Origin: Veillonellaceae bacterium
Lineage (GTDB): Bacteria; Bacillota_C; Negativicutes; UBA1444
DNA: 64,000 nt
Direction: 5' to 3'
NCBI GenBank assembly: GCA_012798135.1
Contig: JAAZNU010000027.1
Coordinates: forward strand, 62,001-126,000
Part shown: piece after piece, positions 8,643 to 17,620 of the stretch
Layout of the letters: every line of letters starts with the position of its first letter
How positions within the stretch are numbered: the first letter of the stretch is position 1
Notes under the pieces: generated by a model
Databases searched by the model: none
The model's input: only the letters and a program-made list of their open reading frames with translations
Told to the model about the DNA's origin: nothing
Translations under genes and position numbers: made by a program

Positions 8643-8871
8643 AGCGGGAGCAACTGTCGCCCGGCAGCAAGCAAAGCCGGCCCGGACGGATCTGATGGTT
8701 CATTTTGTCTGTACCCATTGCCGTCGTCCCTTGGTCTGGGCAGCCGCTACCGCGACGGTGCAGTGTCCGTCCTGTGGCCGCTGGATCCGGGCGAACCGCT
8801 TCTGGCAGGAGCAAAAAGACCGACGGCCGAAACGCGCAGCCGGTCAACCGGAACAGCTGGAACTGTTTTAG
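8635..8871 (+). CDS. Small zinc-ribbon protein
   Basis: 78 aa with two CxxC knuckles (CTHC near residue 26, CPSC near 44), separated by about 14 residues, the spacing of a single zinc ribbon, followed by a basic tail ending in EQLELF. It overlaps the previous gene by 8 bases. An inner ATG at 8695 would still include the ribbon. Possible nucleic-acid or protein binding; function unknown. Confidence 0.6.
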   Translation: MREAGATVARQQAKPARTDLMVHFVCTHCRRPLVWAAATATVQCPSCGRWIRANRFWQEQKDRRPKRAAGQPEQLELF

Positions 8872-8901
8872 CGGTGTTTAGGAACGAGAGAGGTTGAAAA
8901 A

Positions 8902-10638
8902 ATGTCGCTGAAGTGTCTCAAACGATTTCGGACCGCTGATCTGGAACCCGGGATGGTGCTGGGGAAAACGCTGCTCAATGAAAAAGGGCAAGTCGTGTTG
9001 GACCGGGGAAAGGTATTGTTTCAGGAAGGAACCCTAATCACCCGGGAAATGATCGACCGATTGCACAACTGGAATGTTGGTGCGGTCGATGTCCAGATTA
9101 CTTGCGCCCGCACCGCGGCGCCGGGAGCCGAAGAACCGATTGACGTCAACGCGGTTTGGCTGGAGGGAATGGAACTGCTGGCCCAAAGTACGCCGCTGTC
9201 GGTGATGTTGGATCGGCTGGCTCAAGCCATCGGCCGCCTCTATCCGAGCGACCATGTTTATGTTTCCCTGTTGGAGGGTTTGCCCGAACTCTGGTTGACG
9301 CTTGGCAGCGCCGGCGCCTTCCGGTTGCCGGATGCCGCCCGGGATCAAAAATTTCAGGGGCCGGCTTATTTCTCCGGCCAGACGGTTTGCATCGACGAGC
9401 TGTCCCTGCACAAAGCGCCGCCGATTTTGGCGCGGGCGGACATGATGGCCATGTGCGGCGTTCCCATTCAGATGGGCGGCGCGACTGTCGGCGCCATTGA
9501 AGTGTTTTCGCAGCGGCCGGCCGCGTTTCTGGCGACCGACGGCGAGCGTTTGCGTCAGTTTGCCAAACTGGCGGCAGCGGCCGTCTTTAGCGCGCAACGG
9601 CAGGAACAACTTCGGCAGATCGCCGACGAGCGGGACATGCTGAATGAAATCATGCGCTTCGTCACGGCGGCGATGCCGCCGGATCAGCTTCTGTCCAAGG
9701 TGGCGGACAGTCTGCGCAATTATTTCTGCGCCCAGGCGGTGGCGGCATTTACCGTGCAGCGCCTCCCCCACTTGAACAAAACGTCGGAAGTTTTGGCGCG
9801 TAATTTTTCCCGGAACGATATGGAGCGGTTGCGGGATATCTTTTTGGACCGCTGGCCGGTGGCGAGCGATGAAACGGGCGGCGACGTTTATACCCTGAAC
9901 TTGTCGGAACGGCAGCAGGCATTCTCGGTTTCGTTTTCCGGCGGCAAAACGCTATATGTTCTGCCGTTGTTTTCACAGGAATTCCTGCAGGGAGTCATCG
10001 CGTTGCTCTGGGATTATGACCGGCAGGGAGACGCTTATTTACGCATGGATGAATTGATGCGGACCGTGGCGGCGCAGACGGCGCTTGGTCTGGAGCGGCA
10101 TCACTTATACACCGGCGTCGAGAAGATAGGGCTGACGGACGAACTGACCGGCTTGTCCAACCGCCGGATGTTCAATTACCTGATGGAGCGTGAAATCAAC
10201 CGCAGCCGTCGTTATACCCGCCCGTTCAGTTTGGTGATGATCGACATCGATCATTTCAAAAAAATCAACGACACCTGGGGCCATCCGGCCGGCGACGCCA
10301 TTTTGCGGGAATTGGGCGCTTTGATGCGCGAGAATTTTCGTAAGCTGGATGTGCCGGTTCGCTACGGCGGCGAGGAGTTTGCCTGTTTATTGCCGGAAAC
10401 ACCTTTGGAGGAAGCGATCCAGGTCGCCGAACGATTTCGGATTGTGGTGGAACAAAATGCTTTTCGGCATGGACGACAGCGGATTCCTGTAACAGTAAGC
10501 CTGGGGGTGGCCGCCGTAGGGGGCGGGCCGAATGCCGATACCATGACGGCGGAAGACTTGCTGCGATTTGCCGACCGGGCGTTGTATCAGGCCAAACAGA
10601 ACGGCCGCAACCGGATTGCTGCCAGCCGGATCGCCTGA
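8902..10638 (+). CDS. DUF3391-like / GAF / GGEEF diguanylate cyclase
   Basis: 578 aa, cytosolic. Residues 5-60 resemble the N-terminal module of the HD-GYP protein encoded at 2484-3632 (LEPGMVLGKTLLNEKGQVVL against FIQPGMTLARDIYDEDGTIM). A GAF-like region follows at about 90-230, a second one at about 250-400, and the GGDEF domain at about 410-575. The active-site box is GGEEF (489-493) and an RxxD inhibitory site (RKLD, 479-482) lies exactly five residues before it, so product inhibition by cyclic di-GMP is expected. RBS GAGAGG precedes the start. It is monocistronic or last in the 8070 cluster. Confidence 0.88.
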   Translation: MSLKCLKRFRTADLEPGMVLGKTLLNEKGQVVLDRGKVLFQEGTLITREMIDRLHNWNVGAVDVQITCARTAAPGAEEPIDVNAVWLEGMELLAQSTPLSVMLDRLAQAIGRLYPSDHVYVSLLEGLPELWLTLGSAGAFRLPDAARDQKFQGPAYFSGQTVCIDELSLHKAPPILARADMMAMCGVPIQMGGATVGAIEVFSQRPAAFLATDGERLRQFAKLAAAAVFSAQRQEQLRQIADERDMLNEIMRFVTAAMPPDQLLSKVADSLRNYFCAQAVAAFTVQRLPHLNKTSEVLARNFSRNDMERLRDIFLDRWPVASDETGGDVYTLNLSERQQAFSVSFSGGKTLYVLPLFSQEFLQGVIALLWDYDRQGDAYLRMDELMRTVAAQTALGLERHHLYTGVEKIGLTDELTGLSNRRMFNYLMEREINRSRRYTRPFSLVMIDIDHFKKINDTWGHPAGDAILRELGALMRENFRKLDVPVRYGGEEFACLLPETPLEEAIQVAERFRIVVEQNAFRHGRQRIPVTVSLGVAAVGGGPNADTMTAEDLLRFADRALYQAKQNGRNRIAASRIA

Positions 10639-10711
10639 ACGACGGGGTGCTGATGCGAAAATAAATTTTTAAGGTTGGCAGGGGAAAGCGGCAAATGCTG
10701 CGAATATATAG

Positions 10712-10746
10712 TTGTTTGCCCGGGGAAGGAAGTTTCCCCGAAACAA
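10712..10746 (+). repeat. Hairpin upstream of the nucleoside-binding lipoprotein gene
   Basis: TTGTTT...CGGGGAA pairs with TTTCCCCG..AAACAA around a 5-base loop, 26 bases before the ATG at 10772. It lacks a T-tail, so it is more likely a leader or mRNA-stabilising structure than a terminator. No purine riboswitch core was seen. Confidence 0.45.
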
Positions 10747-10771
10747 GAAATGCGGAGGGTGATGGCGAAAC

Positions 10772-11884
10772 ATGAAAAACAGGAAATTTCTGATCCTCAT
10801 GACGGTGGTCATGGCGCTGGCGCTGGTGTTGGCCGGCTGCGGCGGCAAGAAGGAAGAACCGAAGAAAGACGCACCGAAAGCGGCGGAAAAAATCAAGGTC
10901 GCCTTTGTCTATGTCGGGCCGGTTGGCGACGGCGGCTGGTCTTATGCGCATGATCAGGCCCGCAAATATCTGGAAAGCAAGATGCCCGATGTGCAGACGG
11001 TCTTCGTGGAATCCGTTCCGGAAGGCGCCGACTCCGAGCGGGTCATCACCCAGTTGGTCGAACAGGGTGCCAAAATTGTCTTTACCACCAGCTTCGGCTA
11101 TATGGATTCAACGATCAATGTCGCCAAAAAATATCCCAACGTTACGTTCATGCATTGTTCCGGCTTCAAAACCGCTCCCAATGTCGGAACCTATTTCGGC
11201 CGGATGTATCAGGCTCGTTACCTGTCGGGCATTGTCGCCGGCAAGCAGACCAAGAGCAATGTGATCGGCTATGTTGCGGCGTTCCCGATTCCGGAAGTCG
11301 TGCGCGGCATCAACGCGTTTACCGTTGGCGTCCGTTCCGTGAATCCGCAGGCCAAGGTAAAAGTGATCTGGACCAACACCTGGTATGATCCGGCCAAGGA
11401 AAAGCAGGCCGCGATGTCCCTGCTGGACGCCGGCGCCGACGTGATTACCCAGCACCAGGATACCCCCGGCCCGATGCAGGCGGCTCAGGAAAAGGGTAAA
11501 TTCGGCATTGGCTATAACTCCGACATGAGCAAGATGGCGCCGAAAGCAGTCATGACCTCGCCGGTCTGGAATTGGGGGCCATTTTATGTTAAGGTTGTGG
11601 AAAGCGTCAAGAACAAAACCTGGAAGAATGAACAGTATTGGGGTTCCCTGAAGGAGAATGCTGTAGATCTCGCCCCGTTCGGACCGATGGTACCGGACGA
11701 AACCAAAAAACTGGTTGCCGATGCCAAGAAAAAAATCGTCGATGGCAGTTGGGATGTATTCTGGGGTCCGGTGAAGGACCAGACCGGTGCGGTAAAAATT
11801 GCGGCCGGCCAGAAAATGTCAGATGCCGACATGCTCAGCTTCAACTGGTTTGTGGAAGGGGTCGACGGGACCATTTCCAAATAG
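10772..11884 (+). CDS. BMP family nucleoside-binding lipoprotein of an ABC importer
   Basis: 370 aa. Lipoprotein signal with the lipobox LAGC (Cys23). The mature part is a BMP/PnrA-type periplasmic-binding fold: IKVAFVYVGPVGDGGWSY near 38-55, KIVFTTSFGYMD, and GADVITQHQDTPGP are characteristic. PnrA/Med proteins bind nucleosides (guanosine, inosine, adenosine). It leads an operon with an ATPase, two permeases and xanthine phosphoribosyltransferase, which supports a purine nucleoside or xanthosine substrate. A hairpin separates it from the ATPase gene, which fits the usual excess of binding protein. Confidence 0.88.
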   Translation: MKNRKFLILMTVVMALALVLAGCGGKKEEPKKDAPKAAEKIKVAFVYVGPVGDGGWSYAHDQARKYLESKMPDVQTVFVESVPEGADSERVITQLVEQGAKIVFTTSFGYMDSTINVAKKYPNVTFMHCSGFKTAPNVGTYFGRMYQARYLSGIVAGKQTKSNVIGYVAAFPIPEVVRGINAFTVGVRSVNPQAKVKVIWTNTWYDPAKEKQAAMSLLDAGADVITQHQDTPGPMQAAQEKGKFGIGYNSDMSKMAPKAVMTSPVWNWGPFYVKVVESVKNKTWKNEQYWGSLKENAVDLAPFGPMVPDETKKLVADAKKKIVDGSWDVFWGPVKDQTGAVKIAAGQKMSDADMLSFNWFVEGVDGTISK

Positions 11885-11917
11885 TAATGTGATATAATCA
11901 AAGAATAACTGACGGCA

Positions 11918-11948
11918 AAGAGCCGGGAGGAAATCCCTTCCGGCGCTT
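11918..11948 (+). repeat. Intra-operon hairpin after the binding-protein gene
   Basis: AAGAGCCGG / CCGGCGCTT (one mismatch), extended by GAGG..CCCTT, followed by a weak T-run (CGCCTTTCTGG). Likely a partial terminator or 3' stabiliser allowing higher expression of the lipoprotein than of the membrane components. Confidence 0.5.
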
Positions 11949-11966
11949 CGCCTTTCTGGAGAGATT

Positions 11967-13517
11967 GTGAGTATGACGCAGCCGCTGGTGCAGATGCGGA
12001 AAATCGTAAAGAAATTTCCGGGAGTTGTCGCCAATGATCATGTGGATCTCGACATCTACGCCGGCGAGATCCATGCGTTGCTGGGCGAGAATGGCTCCGG
12101 GAAAAGCACGATCATGTCGGTTCTGGCCGGCCTGTACCGGCCGGATGCCGGGGAAATTCTGATCGGCGGGACGCCCTGCTCGTTTGCTTCGCCCCGGGAG
12201 GCGATTGCAGCGGGAATTGGCATGGTGTATCAACATTTCAAACTGGTGGAGCCCTTTACCGTGGCCCAAAATATGCAACTGGGCGAGCGAGAGGGCTCAT
12301 TTTTGCTTTCCGATGCGCACATCCGCTCCGAAATCCACAAGTTTGAAGAACGGTTCGGCTTGGCCATCGACCCGGACGCGCCGGTTTGGCAACTGTCCGT
12401 CGGTGAAAAGCAGCGGGTGGAAATCGTCCGGATGCTCTACCGAGGTTCGCGCGTACTGATTCTGGATGAACCGACGGCGGTTCTGACGCCGCAGGAAACG
12501 GCGGAACTGTTCGTAAACATGAAAAAAATGGCCGCCGGCGGGTGTGCGGTGGTCTTTATCACGCATAAAATGAACGAAGTGCAGGAAGTCGCCGACCGGG
12601 TGACCGTTCTCCGGGGCGGTAAAGTCAGTGGAACCATGCTTTGCCGCGATGTGCACGCCCAGGAACTGGTCTGGTTGATGGTGGGGCGGAAAATCGCCCT
12701 GAATGCGGAGCATTGCGCTCACGACGGGTGTGGCGACGAAGTGTTGCGGCTAGAAAATGTCACGGCTCTGAACGACAGCGGCCGTCCGGGACTGAACGAC
12801 GTGACCCTGTCGCTGCGGGCCGGAGAAATTTTTGGGATCGCCGGCGTGGCCGGCAATGGACAGAAGGAACTGGCGGAAGTGCTGACCGGTCTGCGGTCGG
12901 CCACTGCCGGTTCGGTGGAGTTTATGGGGGAGACGGTGACCAATCTGTCGCCGGCGGAACTGATTCGACGCGGTATCAGTTATGTTCCGGAAGACCGGTT
13001 GGGCATGGGCTTGGTGCCGAACCTGGATGCCGTGGAAAATATGTTGCTGAAAAGTTATCGGAATCCGGAATTTTCCGGTCGCTGGCTGATTGATCGCCAG
13101 GCGGCGGAAGCCCGGACGGCGGAAGTGGTTCGCCAGTACAACGTGAAGTTAGCCGGCCTGAATCAGCCGGTACGGTCAATGTCTGGCGGCAATCTGCAGA
13201 AGTTGCTGTTGGCCCGCGAGATTGCCGGGCAGCCGAAACTGATCGTTGTGGTGTATCCGGCTCGCGGGTTGGATGTCGGCGCCACCGAAGGCATTCACAA
13301 TCTGCTGTTAGAGTTGCGGGACCAGGGAACGGCGATTCTGCTGGTTTCTGAGGACCTCGACGAATTGATGAAGTTGTCAGACCGGGTCGGCGTCATGTTC
13401 GGCGGGCGGATTGCCGGAAATTTTGCGATTGAAGAAGTGGACCTGGAAGAAGTGGGGCTGCTGATGATGGGCCTGTTCAGGCGGGAGGAGGAGCAGATTC
13501 ATGGCGATCGGCGTTAA
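11967..13517 (+). CDS. ABC transporter ATP-binding protein, duplicated (nucleoside/sugar type)
   Basis: 516 aa with two ABC cassettes as in RbsA/NupO-type proteins. First Walker A is GENGSGKST at 40-48, with signature QLSVGEKQRVEI near 140 and Walker B VLILDEPT near 163. The second half has a degenerate Walker A (GVAGNGQKE), signature MSGGNLQKLL, and KLIVVVYPARGLD in place of a canonical Walker B, the asymmetry normal for this family. The start is GTG 11967 or ATG 11973. It overlaps the next permease gene by 17 bases. Confidence 0.9.
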   Translation: MSMTQPLVQMRKIVKKFPGVVANDHVDLDIYAGEIHALLGENGSGKSTIMSVLAGLYRPDAGEILIGGTPCSFASPREAIAAGIGMVYQHFKLVEPFTVAQNMQLGEREGSFLLSDAHIRSEIHKFEERFGLAIDPDAPVWQLSVGEKQRVEIVRMLYRGSRVLILDEPTAVLTPQETAELFVNMKKMAAGGCAVVFITHKMNEVQEVADRVTVLRGGKVSGTMLCRDVHAQELVWLMVGRKIALNAEHCAHDGCGDEVLRLENVTALNDSGRPGLNDVTLSLRAGEIFGIAGVAGNGQKELAEVLTGLRSATAGSVEFMGETVTNLSPAELIRRGISYVPEDRLGMGLVPNLDAVENMLLKSYRNPEFSGRWLIDRQAAEARTAEVVRQYNVKLAGLNQPVRSMSGGNLQKLLLAREIAGQPKLIVVVYPARGLDVGATEGIHNLLLELRDQGTAILLVSEDLDELMKLSDRVGVMFGGRIAGNFAIEEVDLEEVGLLMMGLFRREEEQIHGDRR

Positions 13518-14571
13518 GTTTGAAAAACGGCTGAACCCTTCCGTCGCCATGAACGTGGCGGTTCCTTTGCTGTCTGTGCTGGCGGCGCTGGCGGTGGGCG
13601 CTCTGTTTCTGTTTGTGACCGGCCGCGATCCGGTCGAGGTCTACGAAGCGATGTTCAAGGGCGCACTAGGGTCCAACTACGGCTTGGCGGAAACGGTCGT
13701 GAAAGGGATTCCCCTGATGCTGTGCGCGCTGGGAATTTCCGTGGCATTTCGGATGCAGCTCTGGAACATCGGCGCGGAAGGGCAGTTCTATATGGGTGCC
13801 TTTGCTGCCAGCTGGCTGCCGCTCACCTTTCCCGACTTGCCGGCTGCCGTTATGCTGCCGGGGATGCTGTTGTTCGGCTGCGCGGCCGGCGGCTTGTGGG
13901 GCCTGATTCCCGCCGTGCTGCGGGCTCGTTGGCAGGTCAACGAAATCATTACGACACTGATGTTCAATTATGTAGCGATCCTGTGGGTGGATTACCTTGT
14001 GTACGGGCCCTGGAAAGATCCCAAAGGGTTTAATTTCCCGCTGTCGGCGAAATTCCCGGCAGCTGCGGCTTTGCCGACGTTCGGGACATCTCGTGTTCAT
14101 GTCGGTCTCATTTTGGCCGTTTTGTTGGCCGGCGTATTTTGGGTGGTCTTTGCCAAATCCCGCTGGGGGTATGAGATCAAAGTGATCGGTTCTAGCGAGC
14201 AGGCGGCCCGTTATGCCGGCATGGATATCAAAGGAAACATTTACCGGGTGATGCTGCTGTCCGGCGCGGTCTGCGGCCTGGCTGGAATGACGGAGGTCAG
14301 CGGCATCGTCGGCCGCCTGCAGCCGGGCCTCAGTCCGGGCTACGGTTACACTGCCATCATTGTGGCCTGGCTCAGCAAGCTCCATCCGGCGGCGATTCTC
14401 GTAGTCGCCATTTTGTTCGGCGCGCTGCAGGTCGGCGGCTTTTTTGTCCAGACCATGGGGGTGCCGGCCTCCGTTTCGGCCATGTTGCAGGGAGCGGTGC
14501 TGTTTTTCGTTGTCGGCGGCGAGTTTTTGACTAAGTATCGGATTGTGCTGACGCGAAAGGAGGAGGCATGA
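13501..14571 (+). CDS. ABC transporter permease, nucleoside type (NupP-like)
   Basis: 356 aa, about eight to ten membrane helices, with the conserved BPD_transp_2 block GTSRVHVG...GYEIKVIGSSEQAARYAG and a PAAILVVAILFGALQVGG segment. The start has GGGAGGAGGAG directly upstream inside the ATPase gene. The stop overlaps the next start (ATGATG), giving coupled translation. It forms the membrane channel with the following permease. Confidence 0.9.
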   Translation: MAIGVKFEKRLNPSVAMNVAVPLLSVLAALAVGALFLFVTGRDPVEVYEAMFKGALGSNYGLAETVVKGIPLMLCALGISVAFRMQLWNIGAEGQFYMGAFAASWLPLTFPDLPAAVMLPGMLLFGCAAGGLWGLIPAVLRARWQVNEIITTLMFNYVAILWVDYLVYGPWKDPKGFNFPLSAKFPAAAALPTFGTSRVHVGLILAVLLAGVFWVVFAKSRWGYEIKVIGSSEQAARYAGMDIKGNIYRVMLLSGAVCGLAGMTEVSGIVGRLQPGLSPGYGYTAIIVAWLSKLHPAAILVVAILFGALQVGGFFVQTMGVPASVSAMLQGAVLFFVVGGEFLTKYRIVLTRKEEA

Positions 14572-15503
14572 TGGGTGAGCACGCGCTGATTACGGCGATT
14601 TTGTCGTCAGCGGTCGTTTCCGGAACGCCGATCCTGTATGCGGCGCTCGGGGAACTGATCACGGAAAAGGCCGGCGTGACAAATCTCGGTGTGGAGGGCA
14701 TGATGCTGGTCGGCGCCGTATCCGGATTCATGACGGCAATTTTGACCGGCAACAGCTGGCTCGGCTTGCTGGCGGCTTTGCTGGCCGGCGGCCTGATGGG
14801 ACTCATTCATGCCGTGCTGACCGTTTCGCTGCGCGCCAACCAGGTCGTCAGCGGGTTGGCGTTGGCCTTGTTCGGCGCCGGCTTGAGCGGTTATCTGGGC
14901 AAGGCGTATATCGGCATTCCCGTGGCCGAGCCATTCCGGGCCTTCACATTGCCGCTTCTGGGCGATTTGCCGGTTCTGGGGCCGGTGTTGTTCCGGCATG
15001 ACATATTGGTCTATCTGAGCTGGGTTTTGGTGTTCGCCTTGTGGTTTTTCTTGAAGCGCACCCGGGCCGGGCTGTATCTGCAGGCGATCGGCGAGAATCC
15101 CGGTGCGGCCGATTCCCTCGGTATTCATGTGTTTGCGCTGCGGTATCTTTATATCGTTGTCGGCGGCATGCTGTGCGGCGCCGGTGGCGCCTACCTGTCC
15201 CTGGCCTCCGCGCCCAGTTGGTTGGAGAACATGACTGCCGGCCGGGGCTGGATTGCGGTCGCCCTGGTCATTTTCGCCCTGTGGCGGCCAGGCCGCGCCC
15301 TGGTAGGTTCGTACCTGTTCGGCGGCATTGACGCGTTGGGTTTTCATCTGCAGGCGGCGGGAGTTCATATTTCCCACTTCTTTTTGCAGATGTTGCCATA
15401 TATTTTTACAATCGCGGTGTTAACGGCAGTCATGGCGAAGCGGGGCGGCCGCCTGGCTTCGCCCGGAGCGCTGGGCTTGCCATATGACCGGGAAGAACGA
15501 TGA
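14568..15503 (+). CDS. ABC transporter permease, nucleoside type (NupQ-like)
   Basis: 311 aa polytopic protein with the typical N-terminal block GTPILYAALGELITEKAGVT-NLGVEG and later YLQAIGENPGAADSLGI. This is the smaller of the two permeases always paired in BMP-type importers. The gene starts at one of two adjacent ATGs within the 4-bp overlap. The xanthine phosphoribosyltransferase gene follows directly. Confidence 0.9.
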   Translation: MMGEHALITAILSSAVVSGTPILYAALGELITEKAGVTNLGVEGMMLVGAVSGFMTAILTGNSWLGLLAALLAGGLMGLIHAVLTVSLRANQVVSGLALALFGAGLSGYLGKAYIGIPVAEPFRAFTLPLLGDLPVLGPVLFRHDILVYLSWVLVFALWFFLKRTRAGLYLQAIGENPGAADSLGIHVFALRYLYIVVGGMLCGAGGAYLSLASAPSWLENMTAGRGWIAVALVIFALWRPGRALVGSYLFGGIDALGFHLQAAGVHISHFFLQMLPYIFTIAVLTAVMAKRGGRLASPGALGLPYDREER

Positions 15504-15519
15504 TTGCGGGGCGAAACAA

Positions 15520-16089
15520 GTGAAAGAGTTGCAGGAACGGATTCTGGCCGATGGACAGGTCATCGGCAACAACATTTTAAAGGTCGACGCGTTTTTAAAT
15601 CACCAAATCGATCCCCGGTTCATTCTGCGCCTGGGGGCGGAGTTGGCCCGCCGTTTTCAGGGGCAGGGTGTGACCAAGATTTTGACGGTCGAGGCCTCCG
15701 GAATCGCCGTGGCGATGGCGGTGGGCTTGTCTTTGGGCGTTCCGGTGGTCTTTGCAAAAAAGAAACAGGCATTGACCCAGGAGGGTGACGTTTATGCCGC
15801 GCCGGTCTTTTCCTATACCCGCAAGGAACATCTGGAAATTTCCGTGGCCCGGTGCTTTCTGGACCCAGCGGATGTCGTGCTGATCATTGACGATTTTCTG
15901 GCGCATGGGGAGGCCCTGGCCGGCATGATATCACTGGTGGCGCAGGCCGGCGGCAAACTGGCGGGCGCCGGCATCGTGATCGAAAAGAAATTTCAAAAGG
16001 GCGGCGACGCGATCCGGGCGACCGGGGTGCGGGTGGAATCGTTGGCGGCGATAGAACGGATGAAACCGGGTGAAGTCGTTTTTGCCTGA
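15520..16089 (+). CDS. xpt: Xanthine phosphoribosyltransferase
   Basis: Start GTG 15520 gives 189 aa beginning VKELQERILADGQVIG, which aligns over its whole length with Bacillus Xpt (about 190 aa). An upstream ATG at 15484, inside the permease gene, would add 12 poorly conserved residues. Motifs: LKVDAFLNHQIDP near 20-32, the PRPP loop VLIIDDFLAHGEAL near 120, and VEASGIAVA. The enzyme makes XMP from xanthine and PRPP. Its place after a nucleoside importer links uptake to base salvage; an xpt purine riboswitch is not present because the gene is internal to the operon. Confidence 0.92.
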   Translation: MKELQERILADGQVIGNNILKVDAFLNHQIDPRFILRLGAELARRFQGQGVTKILTVEASGIAVAMAVGLSLGVPVVFAKKKQALTQEGDVYAAPVFSYTRKEHLEISVARCFLDPADVVLIIDDFLAHGEALAGMISLVAQAGGKLAGAGIVIEKKFQKGGDAIRATGVRVESLAAIERMKPGEVVFA

Positions 16090-16149
16090 TTTATGTCCAG
16101 ATCTGTTCGCGAAAGATGTTGTTTCATCAACAATAAAGGAGTTTTTCTG

Positions 16150-16743
16150 ATGAAGGTTCGTCGATTTTTTGCCGGCCTGACGCTGCTGGTGTTGCTGGCG
16201 ATGACGGCAGCCGCCTGCGCGGCGCCAAAAACCGAGGGTCGCCTGGTACGGGGGAATCCGTCGGCGCCGGTTACCATTGTGGAATTTACCGATTTTCAAT
16301 GTCCCTATTGCGGCGCCGGGGCGCAAACTGTCAGCGCCATGCTGAAAAAATACGCCGGTACAGTCAATCTGGTTGTCCGCCATTATCCGCTGCCGTTCCA
16401 TCCGGCGGCCTTGCCGGCGGCCCTGTATTTTGAGGCGATTGCCGCCCAGAGTCCGGAAAAGGCCTGGCAGTTTTATGATGTCCTGTTTGCGGATGCCCCA
16501 AAGTTGCAGGAGGGCGAGGAACACTTGAAAAGAGTGGCGTCCGGTCTGGGCGTGGACATGACAAGACTTGAACAGGATGTGCGGAGCACGGCAACCTACA
16601 AAAAAATAGCCGCAGACAAACAGGCCTTTGAACAGGCCGGATTCGACGGCGTACCGGTATTCGTCATTAACGGAACCGTTCTGGTCGGCGCCCAGCCGCC
16701 GCAAAAATTCATCGAAGTCATTGACGCCGCTCTGTCGAAATAG
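16150..16743 (+). CDS. Secreted DsbA-like thioredoxin-fold protein
   Basis: 197 aa from ATG 16150 (AAAGGAG 9 bases upstream). Residues 1-23 form a signal sequence ending in AAAC, possibly a weak lipobox. The body starts with the DsbA/DSBA-like pattern PSAPVTIVEFTDFQCPYCGAG, with active-site CPYC at about 53-56, and ends with the cis-Pro region VPVFVING. It resembles Firmicute and diderm thiol:disulfide interchange proteins (thioredoxin_4). It should act outside the cytoplasmic membrane. The EamA transporter starts 10 bases later. Confidence 0.88.
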   Translation: MKVRRFFAGLTLLVLLAMTAAACAAPKTEGRLVRGNPSAPVTIVEFTDFQCPYCGAGAQTVSAMLKKYAGTVNLVVRHYPLPFHPAALPAALYFEAIAAQSPEKAWQFYDVLFADAPKLQEGEEHLKRVASGLGVDMTRLEQDVRSTATYKKIAADKQAFEQAGFDGVPVFVINGTVLVGAQPPQKFIEVIDAALSK

Positions 16744-16753
16744 GGGCTGCATC

Positions 16754-17620
16754 TTGAAAAACCAGGGATTTGTACTGCTGTTGATTTCCGCCACCGCCTT
16801 TTCCACTCTGGCGGTTTTCATGAAATTTGCGTTTGACGCCGGCGCGAATCTGCCTACCTTGTTGGCGTACCGATTCCTGTTTTCCGCGCTGCTGTGTTTT
16901 GCGACCTTGATTTTGACTCGACAAAGCCTGACCATTCCGCCGGTGTTGCGCGGAAGGGTCTTTTTTCTCGGCGGAATTGTGCATGTCGCCGTTTCCGCTT
17001 TTTATGCGGTTTCGGTTCAGCTCCTGCCGGTCTCCCTGACCGGCCTGATCTTTTATCTGTATCCGGCCATGGTGACGCTTCTGGCGATTTTTTTGGGGTG
17101 GGAAACGATCAGCCGGTTGAAGGCCTCGGCTCTGGCGGTATGTTTTGCCGGGCTGTTGCTGGTGCTGGGGGTATCGTTCGGGGTAGTGTCGACGGTCGGT
17201 TTGGGGTTTGGGCTGTTGGCCGCGCTCGGTCAGGCTTGCCATATTCTGCTGAGCCACCGGATTATCGCCGACCTGTCACCGCTATTGACGGTCGGCTGGT
17301 CTGCATTGGCCACTTCCGCCGCCTTTTTCGCCTATGGCGTATTGTCCGGCGATTTGCTCTGGGCCTTGCCGCCCAGCGGCTGGGGCGCGATTTTCGGCAC
17401 CGCCTTTTTTGCCAATTATATCGGCATTGTTTTGTTCTTCATCGGTCTTCGAATGGTGGGGCCATCGGTAGCATCCATCGTGATGAATCTGGAGCCGGTC
17501 CTGACAGTGGTTCTGTCCATTTTTCTGTTGGGTGAAAGTTTCACTTGGCAGCAGGCGCTGGGCGGCGGTGTGATTTTGGCGGGACTTTATTTATTGCGGG
17601 AGGGAGAGTCGGTAAAATGA
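16754..17620 (+). CDS. EamA/DMT family transporter
   Basis: 288 aa with ten predicted membrane helices in two EamA repeats. Start TTG 16754 (LKNQGFVLLLISATAF) is chosen because AGGGG lies 8 bases upstream and the preceding in-frame sequence lies in the DsbA-like gene. The stop overlaps the threonine ammonia-lyase start (ATGA), so export of an amino acid or keto acid metabolite is a reasonable guess, but substrate is unknown. Confidence 0.82.
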   Translation: MKNQGFVLLLISATAFSTLAVFMKFAFDAGANLPTLLAYRFLFSALLCFATLILTRQSLTIPPVLRGRVFFLGGIVHVAVSAFYAVSVQLLPVSLTGLIFYLYPAMVTLLAIFLGWETISRLKASALAVCFAGLLLVLGVSFGVVSTVGLGFGLLAALGQACHILLSHRIIADLSPLLTVGWSALATSAAFFAYGVLSGDLLWALPPSGWGAIFGTAFFANYIGIVLFFIGLRMVGPSVASIVMNLEPVLTVVLSIFLLGESFTWQQALGGGVILAGLYLLREGESVK